Assembly: GCA_037974335.1 (NCBI GenBank)
Contig: CM075760.1
Location: 5,577,432-5,641,431, forward strand
DNA length: 64,000 nucleotides
Direction of reading: 5' to 3'
Origin: Prionace glauca
Taxonomy: Eukaryota > Chordata > Chondrichthyes > Carcharhiniformes > Carcharhinidae
The position numbers and the translations under genes are program-made. Below, piece by piece: positions 42,368-51,138 of the stretch. Positions within the stretch are counted from its first letter, which is position 1. Every line of letters starts with the position of its first letter. The notes below the pieces were generated by a model. It saw only the letters and a list, made by a program, of their open reading frames with translations, was not told the origin of the DNA and made no database searches.

Positions 42368-42690
42368 TCTCATTCCCCAAAAGCTGTGAATCTCCATCCC
42401 ATACACTCTCCCTCCATTCTCACTCTGCTGTATCTAATAGTCACCTTCCCAATTCCCCTGAAGGTGCTGATTGACAGATCCATGCTCCATGCTTCCTGTC
42501 CAGTAAAAAGTCTGACACTAAAACCTGGTGTTGTCAGACTTTTTACTGTGTTTACGCCAGTCCAACGCCGGCATACCCACATCATGACTCCTGTCCAGTA
42601 CACAGAGTTGAAAATTTCCATGCAGGCTACCAGACAGGTATATATGACTGGACTAAAAATGTGTGGATTGTACAGACTGGGCTCACCTCC
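42368..42690 (-). other. Zinc-finger-gene upstream block, interrupted
   Basis: CATTCCCCAAAAGCTGTGAATC, CTGCTGTATCTAATAGTCACC and TTCCATGCAGGCTACCAGACAGG are present in order, with an 83-bp Penelope-like insertion at 42506-42588. Confidence 0.75.
42506..42588 (-). mobile_element. Short Penelope-like hairpin end with 12-bp target duplication
   Basis: AAAAGTCTGACAC...GTGTTGTCAGACTTTTTAC forms a hairpin, and the distal part CAGTCCAACGCCGGCATACCC is the extension seen at 28471 and 25206. It is flanked by TCCTGTCCAGTA at 42494-42505 and 42589-42600. Confidence 0.65.
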
Positions 42691-43093
42691 TTTTCCTTTG
42701 GTGGCTAAGGGTGGACAAGTCGCCAGGACCCAATGAACTGCACACAACATTTTTAATGGAGGGTGCTGAAGAGATAGTGGATACTTTGGTTGGATTTTTT
42801 CAGAACTCGCTAAATTCTGAAAAGGTTGGAATGTGACTCCCTGGTTCAAAAAGGGTGAAAGGCAGAAGGCAGGGAGCTATTGGCCAGTTAATTTAACATC
42901 CATTATTGACGAGGCGCTGGAGCCAATAATCAAAGAGGAAATAACTAATCACTTAAGAAAGCTGAATATAATCAAATTTCGTCAACATGGTTTTATGAAA
43001 GATAAATCATGTTTGACAAATTTGCTTAAATTCTTGGAGGATGTAAGAAGGAGAATAGATCGAGAGCAATCTGTAGATGTAGTGTATTTTAGA

Positions 43094-43442
43094 TAGAGCA
43101 GCACAGAAACACAGTGATTTGCACTCCTGCCTCACAGCGCCAGGGACCCGGCTTCAATTCTGGTCTTGGGTGACAGTCTGTGTGGAATTTGCACATTCTC
43201 CTCGTGTCTGCTTGGGATTCCTCCAGATACTCCGGTTTCCTCCACAGTCCAAAGATGTGCAGGTTAGGTTGAGTTATCATGCTAAATTGCCCCTTTGTGT
43301 GCAAATAGAGGGAGATTAGGGGATTAGTGGGGTAGAAATGTGGGTTTATGGGGAAAGGGCCTGGGAAAGATGCTCTGTTCAAGAGTCAGTGCAGACTAGG
43401 TGGGCCAAATGGCCTCCTTCTGCGCTATAGTGATTCTATAAC
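43094..43442 (+). repeat. tRNA-derived SINE, type I, inserted in CR1-F
   Basis: From GAGCAGCACAGAAACACAGTG to GCGCTATAGTGATTCTATAAC. It splits the VVYF|...|FQKAF motif of the host LINE. Confidence 0.85.
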
Positions 43443-43591
43443 TTCCAAAAGGCATTTGGTAAGATGCCACATAAGAGACTGGCGCATAAAGTAAAGGCCC
43501 ATGGAATTGGTGCAGTGTGTTAGCATGGATTGAAAACTAGCTGTCACGTAGAAAACAGGGTTTTGAATAAATGGGGATAAAAGGAGATTGG

Positions 43592-43940
43592 ACGGCATGG
43601 TAGCATAGTGATTAGCACTGCCACTTCACAGCTCCAGGGACTCAGGTTCGATCCCCGGCTTGGGTCACTGTCTGTCTGGAGTTTGTACATTCTCCTCGTG
43701 TCTGCATGGGTTTCCTCTGGGTGTTCCAGTTTCCTCCCACAGTCCAAAGATGTGCGGGTTAGGTTGATTGGCCATGCTAAAATTGCCCCTTAGTGTCCTG
43801 AGACGCGTAGCTTAGAAGTATCAGCGGGTAAATATGTAGGGATATGGGGATAAGGCCTGGGTGGGATTGTGGTCGGTGCAGACTCAATGGGCCAAATGGC
43901 ATCTTTCTGCACTGTAGGGTTTCTATGATTCTATGACGTA
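43592..43940 (+). repeat. tRNA-derived SINE, type I, inserted in CR1-F
   Basis: From GACGGCATGGTAGCATAGTG to CTGCACTGTAGGGTTTCTATGATTCTATG. Full length. Confidence 0.87.
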
Positions 43941-44738
43941 CAGCGGCACTGCAGGTGAGTGAAGTACAGAGAGATCCAGATGTTCTTGTGATGAATCACA
44001 AAAAGCTGGCAGACATGTCCCCTAATAGGTAAGAAGGAAAATGGAATTTTGACCTTTACTGCAAAGTGGTTGGAGTTTAAAAACAGGGAGGTTGTGTGGT
44101 AACTGCATAGAATGTTGGTGAGGCCTCACCTGGAACACTGTGTAGTTTTGATCTTCTTACTTAAACAACGTTATATAACATTGGATGTAGTCCACAGGAG
44201 ATTCATCAGACAAATTCCTGTGTGAGGGTTACCCTATCAAGAGCGAATAAATTATCTAGGTCTGTATTCCTTGAAACTTTGAAGACAAAGAGGTGACTTT
44301 ATTGAAATATATAAGATCCAGATGGGGCTTGACAGGGTGTATGTGAGATATTTTTACAAGTGCTAGAGTCTCATACAAGCTAAATGGTTCGTCATTTAAA
44401 ACTGAGGTGCGCAGAAATTTCTTCTCGCAGAGGGTAGTGAATCTCTAGAATTCTCTGCCCCAAAGGGTGGTGGAGGCTGGATCACTATAAGTACTTAAAG
44501 TGGAGGTGGATAAATAGTTGATAGATCGAGGAATAGAGGGCTATGGGAAAAGGCACACAAAGGAGTTGAAGCCAACAAAGATCAGCCATGATCAGATTGA
44601 AAAGCAGGACAGGCTTGAAGGGCCTGGTGGCCATTCCTGCTTCTATTTTTCGTGATCAGTTGCTGCAAGTCAACAATTTCCTCCCAGAATGAAAAAAAAA
44701 GGAATGGAAGCGGGGAGAAAAGGAAGTGCTTTACTTAC

Positions 44739-44790
44739 AGATGTTGGAGACAGGTGGAAGCTTGAGCCTGTCTGAAGTTCAATCTTCATT
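44739..44790 (-). other. Probable non-coding first exon of the 40594 gene
   Basis: On the minus strand GAACTTCAGACAGGCTCAAGC...TCTCCAACATCT is followed by the donor GTAAGT (44733-44738). Confidence 0.6.
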
Positions 44791-44811
44791 CAGAGAGAGA
44801 GCGCAGTTTTG

Positions 44812-44905
44812 GGAATAGAGGGATACAAACGGTCGGTCTAGTTGGGAACACATGATAGGTGCAGGCTTGGAGGGCCGAAGGCCCTATTCCTGTTCTTTGT
44901 TGGGC
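44812..44905 (+). repeat. CR1-like 3' end fragment
   Basis: GGGATACAAACGGTCGGTCTAGTTGG...GGCTTGGAGGGCCGAAGGCCCTATTCCTGTTCTTTG is the last part of a CR1 3' UTR (compare 53066-53178). It sits between the minus-strand first exon and the promoter. Confidence 0.8.
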
Positions 44906-44975
44906 TGTAATAAGCAGCTGAACAAGCTCATTGACCAACTTCCGCATTTAGACAATGCAGCAGCTTTGAATGGCT

Positions 44976-45002
44976 GGAGGACAAGAGTCCTTCCGGTACT
45001 CC
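44976..45002. promoter_or_regulatory. 27-bp promoter palindrome, copy 5
   Basis: GGAGGACA, 11 bases, GGTACTCC; contains CTTCCGGT. Confidence 0.65.
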
Positions 45003-45324
45003 GACTTTTCCCATTGGCCAGAGGACGTGAGACGAAGCGACCGGAGCAGAATCCTTCCGGTTCATCAGAGTTCCCATTGGTCAATCTCCCAGACAGACAA
45101 TGGGGGGGCGGAGCCTCACGTGAGGGTGGGCGGGACTTTGCCCTCCATCCGCCCTATACTGCTATCCAATGGGAAAGGCTGGAAGACGCGAACAGGCAAT
45201 GGTCAGTGCACCGGCTTTGCCGCGGGCCCCACCCCACACTCGCACATGCGCATTCACACAAAATTTGCGCAGGCGCAGTTTTGATTCACTACCCTCTCAC
45301 CAGTTCTGGCCAATGGGAAGAGTC

Positions 45325-45351
45325 GGAGGACCGGAAGGGTTCAGGTCTTCC
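45325..45351. promoter_or_regulatory. 27-bp promoter palindrome, copy 6
   Basis: GGAGGACC, 11 bases, GGTCTTCC; contains ACCGGAAG. Confidence 0.65.
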
Positions 45352-45384
45352 AACCAATCAGATCGCGGGTTATGTGTGGCTGAA

Positions 45385-45430
45385 GGTTGAGCTTCAGATA
45401 GATTCAACCTCCCTCTTGTCTCCAACATCT
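45385..45430 (+). other. Probable non-coding first exon of the 47172 gene
   Basis: GGTTGAGCTTCAGATAGATTC...TCTCCAACATCT, then the donor GTGAGT at 45431. The candidate acceptor is the CAG at 46962-46964 after a pyrimidine tract (TTTTTCTGTTCTGTCTGCTTCAG). The transcription start is not determined. Confidence 0.55.
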
Positions 45431-45559
45431 GTGAGTAAAACACTTTCTTTTCTCCCCCTTTCCATTTCTTTTCTCATTCTGGGGGAAATTGGGGACTTGC
45501 AGCAACTGAAGGGAAAGGAAGTGAATCCAGGGAGAGTGTAGACTCTGGAAAGGTTGGCT

Positions 45560-46262
45560 GTTGTAAATAAACCTTTTCAATTTTTGTTTGCATTATGGCA
45601 CCAGCTTGTCTACAAAGAATCCTTTATTTGCTCCTTAAGTGGCTTATATAGAGATTGTGTTTGTTTTTACTTTGGGGTTGGAGAACAAAAACTGGTTGTC
45701 AGGTCAGGTGACAGAAGTTCTCAGTTCTGAGCTGTAGTTTAGATTTAGAAAGGGCATCATGCTGAAAAGAGGTGTCTCTCTCGCTTTCTCTCCCCTGTTT
45801 TATTTGGAATAAAATTTGGTTATCTGAAAGCAAGGTCTTGCCTTCCTGAAGAAAATATTTTGCTGTTGATGGTTACCTGGAGTCTCTCTGGTGGTTTTAG
45901 GAGGCTGTTCTGCCTTCAAGTTGCTCTGTGATTCAACAGAACTGCAGCATTCCCCCAAAGGACTCAATTGCATTATCATGTGAGCTTGAGTTTCTGCTGT
46001 GTTAAATGTACGAAAAAGGGTGTTTATGTGATTGTTTGATTGGGACAGTTCCTATATTCATTAAGGGTTATGTATTATCTTGGTTGTTTTGTTTGTTTGT
46101 AATTGATAAAAGTTCTTGCTAATTTTCTTACTGTACATGTTAACTATATTCTTAAGTAAACTTTGTCAAAAGCTACCTGGTGAGTTATTTGAATCATACC
46201 TGAAGTGAAACATTTCATGCCAAATTCAAGCGGGGTCCATAAAACATTTTGGAATTTCTAAC
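45560..46262. repeat. Unclassified dispersed repeat, possible solo LTR fossil
   Basis: It lies in the intron of the 47172 gene. Its last 70 bases (GAATCATACCTGAAGTGAAAC...GGTCCATAAAACATTTTGGAATTTCTAACC) resemble 54360-54478, so the family is dispersed. No coding part. Confidence 0.4.
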
Positions 46263-46429
46263 CTGAGCCTTAACATGTGGCTATGTGATATATTTCCAGT
46301 GATATAGTCATTACAGCACAGAAGGAATCCATTGGATCACTCGATCAATGCTGACTCTCTGTCAGTGTTGATGGATCCCTTTCTGCAGCACCTCCAATTT
46401 CATTTCCAAGTTATTGATCATCTCAGCTT

Positions 46430-46840
46430 GACTACCCTCACAAGCAGTTCAAGATCATGATCAATCACAGTCCTCTGTATTTTAACCAACTGAAATAATT
46501 CTATACATTAACCACATTGTTAGTCCAGTCAGATAGACATATATCTGTCTGGCAGCCTGCATGGAGATTTTCAGCTCTGTGTCCAGGACAGGAAGCAGTG
46601 AGCACGGATCTGTCAATCAGCCTCAATGAGCCCCTTCAGGAAAATTGGGAGGGTGAATATTAGATACAGCAGAGTGAGAATGGAGGGAGAGTGTCTGGGA
46701 TGGAGATTTACAGCTTTTGGGGAATGAAAGAGGAAAGAATGTTCCATAGAAAGTAGAATTGTCTGTTCTGAATTTCTAATCTGTGCTGACAATGATGCAT
46801 TTTATAAATTTCTTTCACAGGATATCAGAAGGTGAGGATT
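46430..46840 (+). other. Zinc-finger-gene upstream block (plus orientation)
   Basis: The full block in reverse complement to 23655-23935: GTCTGGCAGCCTGCATGGAG, TTAGATACAGCAGAGTGAGAATGG, TTTGGGGAATGAAAGAGG. It lies in the first intron of the 47172 gene. Confidence 0.8.
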
Positions 46841-46964
46841 TACAGACAGAAATCTCAAACAAATGTCATGTCAAATTCTGACAGTCATGCAGTTCACCTG
46901 GACCTGAATACCATTGGCCTTTCAATCTAAAAGAAGAAATATTTTTCTGTTCTGTCTGCTTCAG

Positions 46965-47171
46965 ACATTTTTTCTGCATAAATGTGACTGGAAAAATGCC
47001 AAGGCACATACGTACCCGAGTGAGAGTGTTCCAGTGCACTGACTGGAAAGCGCTTTAACACAGCCTGAAAATACATGGCAGCATTCATAGCAGGGAGAGA
47101 CTGCTGTACCCGTGTTCTGTGTCAGATTTAATTGATTGTTTAACCTGGAGAGTCACAGGGACACCCGCACC
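46965..47171 (+). other. 5' leader of the 47172 gene with decayed upstream finger
   Basis: GTGTTCCAGTGCACTGACTGGAAAGCGC...GGCAGCATTCATAGCAGGGAGAG encodes a broken finger (VFQCTDW...SIHSRER). It is followed by the conserved leader TTGATTGTTTAACCTGGAGAGTCACAGGGACACCCGCACC before the ATG. Confidence 0.6.
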
Positions 47172-48014
47172 ATGGAGAAACCGTGGAAATGTGGAGACTG
47201 TGGGAAGGGATTCATTTACCCATCTCTGCTGGAAACTCATCGCCGCAGCCACACTGGGGAGAGACCGTTCACCTGCTCTGATTGTGGGAAAGGATTCACT
47301 CAGTTATCCACCCTGCGGACACACCAGCGAGTTCACACTGGGGAGAGGCCGTTCACCTGCCCGCAGTGTGGGGATGGATTCAGTCAGTTATTCAGCCTGC
47401 AGATACACCAGCGAGTTCACACTGGAGAGAGACCGTTCATCTGCTCTCAGTGTGGGAAGGGATTCACTCAGTTATCCCACCTGCAGAGACACCAGCGAGT
47501 TCACACCGGGGAAAGACCATTCACGTGCTCTCAGTGTGGGAAGGGATTCAGTCAGTTATCCAACCTGCAGACACACCAGCGAGTTCACACTGGGGAGAGA
47601 CCGTTCACTTGCTCTCAGTGTGGGGAGGGATTCACTCAGTCATCCCACCTGCGGACGCACCAGAGAGTTCACACTGGGGAGAGACCATTCACCTGCTCGC
47701 AGTGTGGAAAGGGATTCACTCGGTTATCAGATCTGCGGATACACCAGCGAGTTCACACTGGGGAGAGGCCATTCACCTGTTCTCAGTGTGAGAAGCGATT
47801 CACTCAATTATCGAGCCTGCAGACACACCAGCGAGTTCACACTGGGGAGAGACCATTCACCTGTTCTCAGTGTGAGAAGCGATTCACTCAATTATCCAGT
47901 CTGCAGACACACCAGCGAGTTCACACTGGGGAGAGGCCGTTCACCTGCTCTCAGTGTGAGAAGGGATTCAGTGTTTCATCTGCCCTGCTGAGACACCAAC
48001 AAGTTCACAAGTGA
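47172..48014 (+). CDS. Poly-C2H2 zinc-finger protein, 10 fingers (280 aa)
   Basis: The best-preserved member of the cluster. It starts at a Kozak ATG ([14 protein letters not shown]) and ends HQQVHK TGA. It has ten complete C2H2 fingers of 28 residues with regular HTGERP linkers. Helix residues -1,2,3,6: Y,S,L,T / Q,S,T,T / Q,F,S,I / Q,S,H,R / Q,S,N,T / Q,S,H,T / R,S,D,I / Q,S,S,T / Q,S,S,T / V,S,A,R. Fingers 8 and 9 are identical in protein and differ only at a few bases, a recent tandem duplication of one 84-bp unit. It is probably a nuclear DNA-binding protein. With every linker intact it should contact DNA along several turns. No repressor or activator domain is visible. The promoter is head-to-head with the 40594 gene. 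Confidence 0.9.
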   Translation: MEKPWKCGDCGKGFIYPSLLETHRRSHTGERPFTCSDCGKGFTQLSTLRTHQRVHTGERPFTCPQCGDGFSQLFSLQIHQRVHTGERPFICSQCGKGFTQLSHLQRHQRVHTGERPFTCSQCGKGFSQLSNLQTHQRVHTGERPFTCSQCGEGFTQSSHLRTHQRVHTGERPFTCSQCGKGFTRLSDLRIHQRVHTGERPFTCSQCEKRFTQLSSLQTHQRVHTGERPFTCSQCEKRFTQLSSLQTHQRVHTGERPFTCSQCEKGFSVSSALLRHQQVHK

Positions 48015-48985
48015 TTCCAGGGTGGATTCTGCTGTTATTGTTTCTGTTCTCAATTACACCCAGGACTGCATTCTGTTCATTCACACAGTTGGTAAATGAG
48101 GGAGTCGGAGGGTTTCTTTCTGCTGGACTGGCCGGTCTCTCAACTTTGCTTCCAGTGGGCTGATACTCTTTGAGACTTGTTGCGAACACCTGGTTTCAAA
48201 TTTCACAAGGATCACAGAGTGACAGGGTGTTAGGAAGGTCAGAGATATTTAGTCAGCATTTCTGTTTGAAACCCCACAAATGTCCATCCAATTTCCTTTG
48301 AAATTGTTTATTGTCTCAACTTCCTCCACCCTCGTAAGCAGTGAGTTCCAGGTCATTACCATTCACTGTATCAAAATATTCTTCCTCACATCCCCCTCCC
48401 TGCATCTCAGACCCAAAATTTTAAATCTGTGTCCCCCTCGTCCTTGTCCCATCAGTGAATGGGAACAGATTTTCTTTGTCCACCTTATCTAAACCTGTCA
48501 GAATCTTGTCCACCTCGTTCAAATCTCCCCTCAACCTCCTTTGCTCCAAGGGGTACAACCCCAGCCTGACACTGACAATAAAGAACAAATTAACAGAATA
48601 TGTTAATACCTGAAATCAAATGGGGATGTTTAATTTCTATTTGAAAGAGATTGTGAATATATTGTCCTGGACAATAAAGGGATTTGAGAAATTCACCTTG
48701 GGTGTGATTGAATGGAATATATCAATCTGGTATTCATCTACAGTCCAATGAAAGTCTGAAATGGATAACTTGGAATCCCTCCCTGACAGCACTGTGGGTG
48801 TACTTACACCTCAGGCATTGTAGCAGTTCAAGGAGGCAGTGTGGGCTTGAACATGGCCGAGACAGCTACATCCAGTGACATATTCTGTTCTAACTGAGGA
48901 CGACAGATTGAATGTCAGGCATTGTGGGACTGGACTATCTTGACTCCATTCCTGTCACTGTTCAATTTCTGCAATCACGGACTGA
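48015..48985 (+). repeat. Right inverted flank of the cluster (3' UTR type A and beyond)
   Basis: Begins with the shared 3' UTR (GGATTCTGCTGTTATTGTTTCTG, GACTTGTTGCGAACACCTGG). It continues through an old minus-strand LINE relic (48260-48600: GTGAGTTCCAGGTCATTACC, CTCAACCTCCTTTGCTCC) to CTGCAATCACGGACTGAT. Homologous in inverse orientation to 6415-7676, without the SINE found there. Confidence 0.75.
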
Positions 48986-49522
48986 TGGGGGGGTACTATA
49001 AAATTTTTAGCTTTATTTTTACTAAAATAAATAAACTAGGTTAAGGTAATAAAGTGCTGAGATATATGTAATGTGTATAAAATATATAATTGTATATAAC
49101 ATAAATAAACTAGGTTAAGATAAATATAAAGTGAGGTATACATTATATATACTGAGAATTCACAATGTGCCTGGAACAAAAATGCAAAGATATTATAAAC
49201 TGAATAACCACAAATTAACCAAGTATTATAAGATTGAACTGTATTTTCAACATATATATATGTATTGTGCCGTGGCCAACTTTGTTCCGAATGCAGCATA
49301 GTGGCAACAGTGATAGACAGGCTTTTAATACAATGGACCACAGAAAGGCAGCTTCTGTTATCTGTTTCTGGATATGGGAAAGGCAAGTTTAAAAGCCTGG
49401 TATTTAAGGGAATAAATCTGTTCATGGGTAGCGAGGCTGGAGCAGTGTCTCAATCTGATGAAGGAGGCCCCAGTTCCAACGAAAGGTGACTCCTTTCACC
49501 CATTAAAATTCGCAGGTGTTAG
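48986..49522. other. Unassigned AT-rich sequence
   Basis: Contains repeated AATAAATAAACTAGGTTAAG motifs at 49026 and 49103 (a short diverged tandem duplication) and AT-rich DNA. No gene. Confidence 0.4.
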
Positions 49523-49701
49523 TTATGGCCTTGGTTACTGGTAATGACCTAGGTTCGGTTTTCTAGGTAATGGGGAAGGAACCTACATGGGCAATAAGCT
49601 AATAATCGCCTATTCCCATTGACAGATGGAACATTATTGGCTCAGGTAATAATAGATAATATTGTGATTGGGCCCTCCACTCTGATTGAGAAGACTGAAA
49701 T
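49523..49701 (+). repeat. 179-bp direct repeat, left copy, flanking a CR1-A insertion
   Basis: From TTATGGCCTTGGTTACTGG to GATTGAGAAGACTGAAAT. It is repeated at 51691-51869 with a single difference (CTAGGTTCGG versus CTAGATTCGG). Confidence 0.9.
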
Positions 49702-51138
49702 TGTTTAAGAAGGGTGCCAGGCAAAAGGCGGGGAATTATAGGCCGGTTAGTTTAACATCTGTGGTAGGTAAAATGTTAGAATCCGTCATTAAGGAGGAAA
49801 TAGCGAGGCATCTTGAGGGGAATTGCTTGATAGGGCGGACGCAACACAGTTTCATTAAAGGGAAGTCGTGTCTGACAAATTTACTGGAGTTCTATGAGGA
49901 TGTGTCTAGGGCAGTGGATAGAGGAGAGCCGGTGGATGTGGTCTTTCTGGATTTTCAGAAGACGTTTGACAAGGTACCTCACAAGAGGTTATTGCAGAAG
50001 GTCAGGGGACATGGAGTTGGGGGTAGGGTGTTAGCGTGGATAGAGGATTGGTTGTCAAATAGGAGGCAGAGAGTGGGGGTCAATGGATGCTATTCGGATT
50101 GGCGGTTGGTGACGAGTGGGGTGCCCCAGGGGTCGGTGCTGGGGCCTCAGCTATTTATATAGATGATCTGGAGGAGGGAACCGAGTGCAGGGTGTCGAAA
50201 TTTGCTGATGACACCAAGATTGGGGGAAAGGCAAATTGTGCGGAGGGTGTGGATAGTCTGCAGAAGGATCTAGATAGGCTGGGCGAATGGGCCAGGAAAT
50301 GGCAAATGGAATTTAATGTTGGCAAGTGTGAGGTGGTCCACTTTGGTAGGAGGAATGGTAGGAAGGATATTACTTACGGGGCGAAAAACTGCAACAGGCG
50401 ACGGTGCAGAGGGACCTCGGGGTCCTTGTGCATGAGTCGCAAAAACCCAGCTTGCAGGTGCAGCAGGTGGTCAGGAAGGCGAATGGGATGCTGGCCTTCA
50501 TAGCGAAGGGGATTGAATATAAAAGTAGGGAGGTCTTGCTACAGCTGTATAGGGCATTGGTGAGGCCGCAGCTGGAGTACTGTGTGCAGTTTTGGGCGCC
50601 GCACCTGCGCAAGGATGTTTTGGCCCTGGAGGGAGTGCAGAGGAGGTTTACTCGGCTGATACCGGAGTTGAGGGGATTGAGCTATGAGGAGAGGCTGAAT
50701 AAACTAGGCTTGTACTCGTTAGAGTTTAGAAGAATGAGGGGAGATCTCATTGAGACGTATAAGATGATGAATGGGATGGATATGATAGAGGTGGAGAGAC
50801 TGTTCCCGCTCAAAAAAGACAGTAGGACTAGGGGGCACAGCCTCAAGATAAAGGGGGGGCGGTTTAGAACAGAGTTGAGGAGGAACTTCTTCACTCAAAG
50901 GGTGGTGAATCTCTGGAATTCTCTGCCCGTTGAAGTGGTGGAGGCTGCCTCGCTAAATATTTTTAAGAAACGGGTTGATGGGTTTTTGATAAGAGAAGGG
51001 ATTAAGGGTTATGGGGAGAGGGCGGGAAGGTGGAACTGAGCCACGACAGATCAGCCATGATCTTATTGAATGGCGGGGCAGGCTCGAAGGGCCAGATGGC
51101 CTACTCCTGCTCCTATTTCTTATGTTCTTATGTTCTTA
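49702..51138 (+). repeat. CR1-A LINE with near-complete RT
   Basis: Starts within TTGTTTAAGAAGGGTGCC. Frame 1 (49686-50162) holds NYRPVSLTSVVGKMLE...VDVVFLDFQKTFDKVPHKRLL...GVPQGSVLGPQLF. A small deletion shifts the frame before IYIDDLEEGTECRVSKFADDTKIGG (from 50153). The C-terminal 211 codons (50404-51039) are open to the natural stop after GERAGRWN. The tail is TTCTTATGTTCTTATG. Confidence 0.93.

Larger units (their letters stand above)
42700..44655 (+). repeat. CR1-F LINE with two nested SINEs
   Basis: It encodes decayed KSPGPNELHT-type text and NSEKVGM.PWFKKGERQKAGSYWPVNLTSIIDEALEPIIKEEI, then KDKSCLTNLLKFLEDVRRRIDREQSVDVVYF. The SINE at 43094 follows, then FQKAFGKMPHKRLAHKVKAH (43441-43500). 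After the second SINE come C-terminal blocks to the 3' end near 44655 (TTGAAGGGCCTGGTGGCCATTCCTGC). The catalytic FADD region falls in the SINE-interrupted part and was not seen. Confidence 0.82.
44906..45384. promoter_or_regulatory. Divergent GC-rich promoter, module 3
   Basis: Lies between outward-facing first exons of the 40594 (-) and 47172 (+) genes. CCAAT-type boxes: CCCATTGGCC 45011, CCCATTGGTCAA 45074, ATCCAATGGG 45164, GGCCAATGGG 45308, ACCAATCAG 45353. There is a GC box (GGGGGGCGGAGCC near 45103) next to an E-box (TCACGTGAG near 45116). NRF1-like sites GCACATGCGCA (45241) and TGCGCAGGCGCA (45267) are present, plus two 27-bp palindromes. No TATA box. Confidence 0.75.

Noticed and set aside
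47119-47991. 290-codon open frame overlapping the 47172 zinc-finger exon in another frame
   Set aside because: It is a shadow of the 84-bp periodic finger array (repeating [20 protein letters not shown]). Periodic sequence keeps alternate frames open; the same shadow appears over the other arrays, including the pseudogene.
47208-48014. Regularly spaced near-identical 84-bp units resembling a CRISPR or satellite array
   Set aside because: The period is exactly 28 codons with C2H2 ligands in frame. It is a coding finger array.
45385-48014. Search for KRAB, SCAN, BTB or other effector exons near the zinc-finger genes
   Set aside because: No such motif was recognised in either strand upstream of any gene; the presumed first exons are short and without a long open frame.
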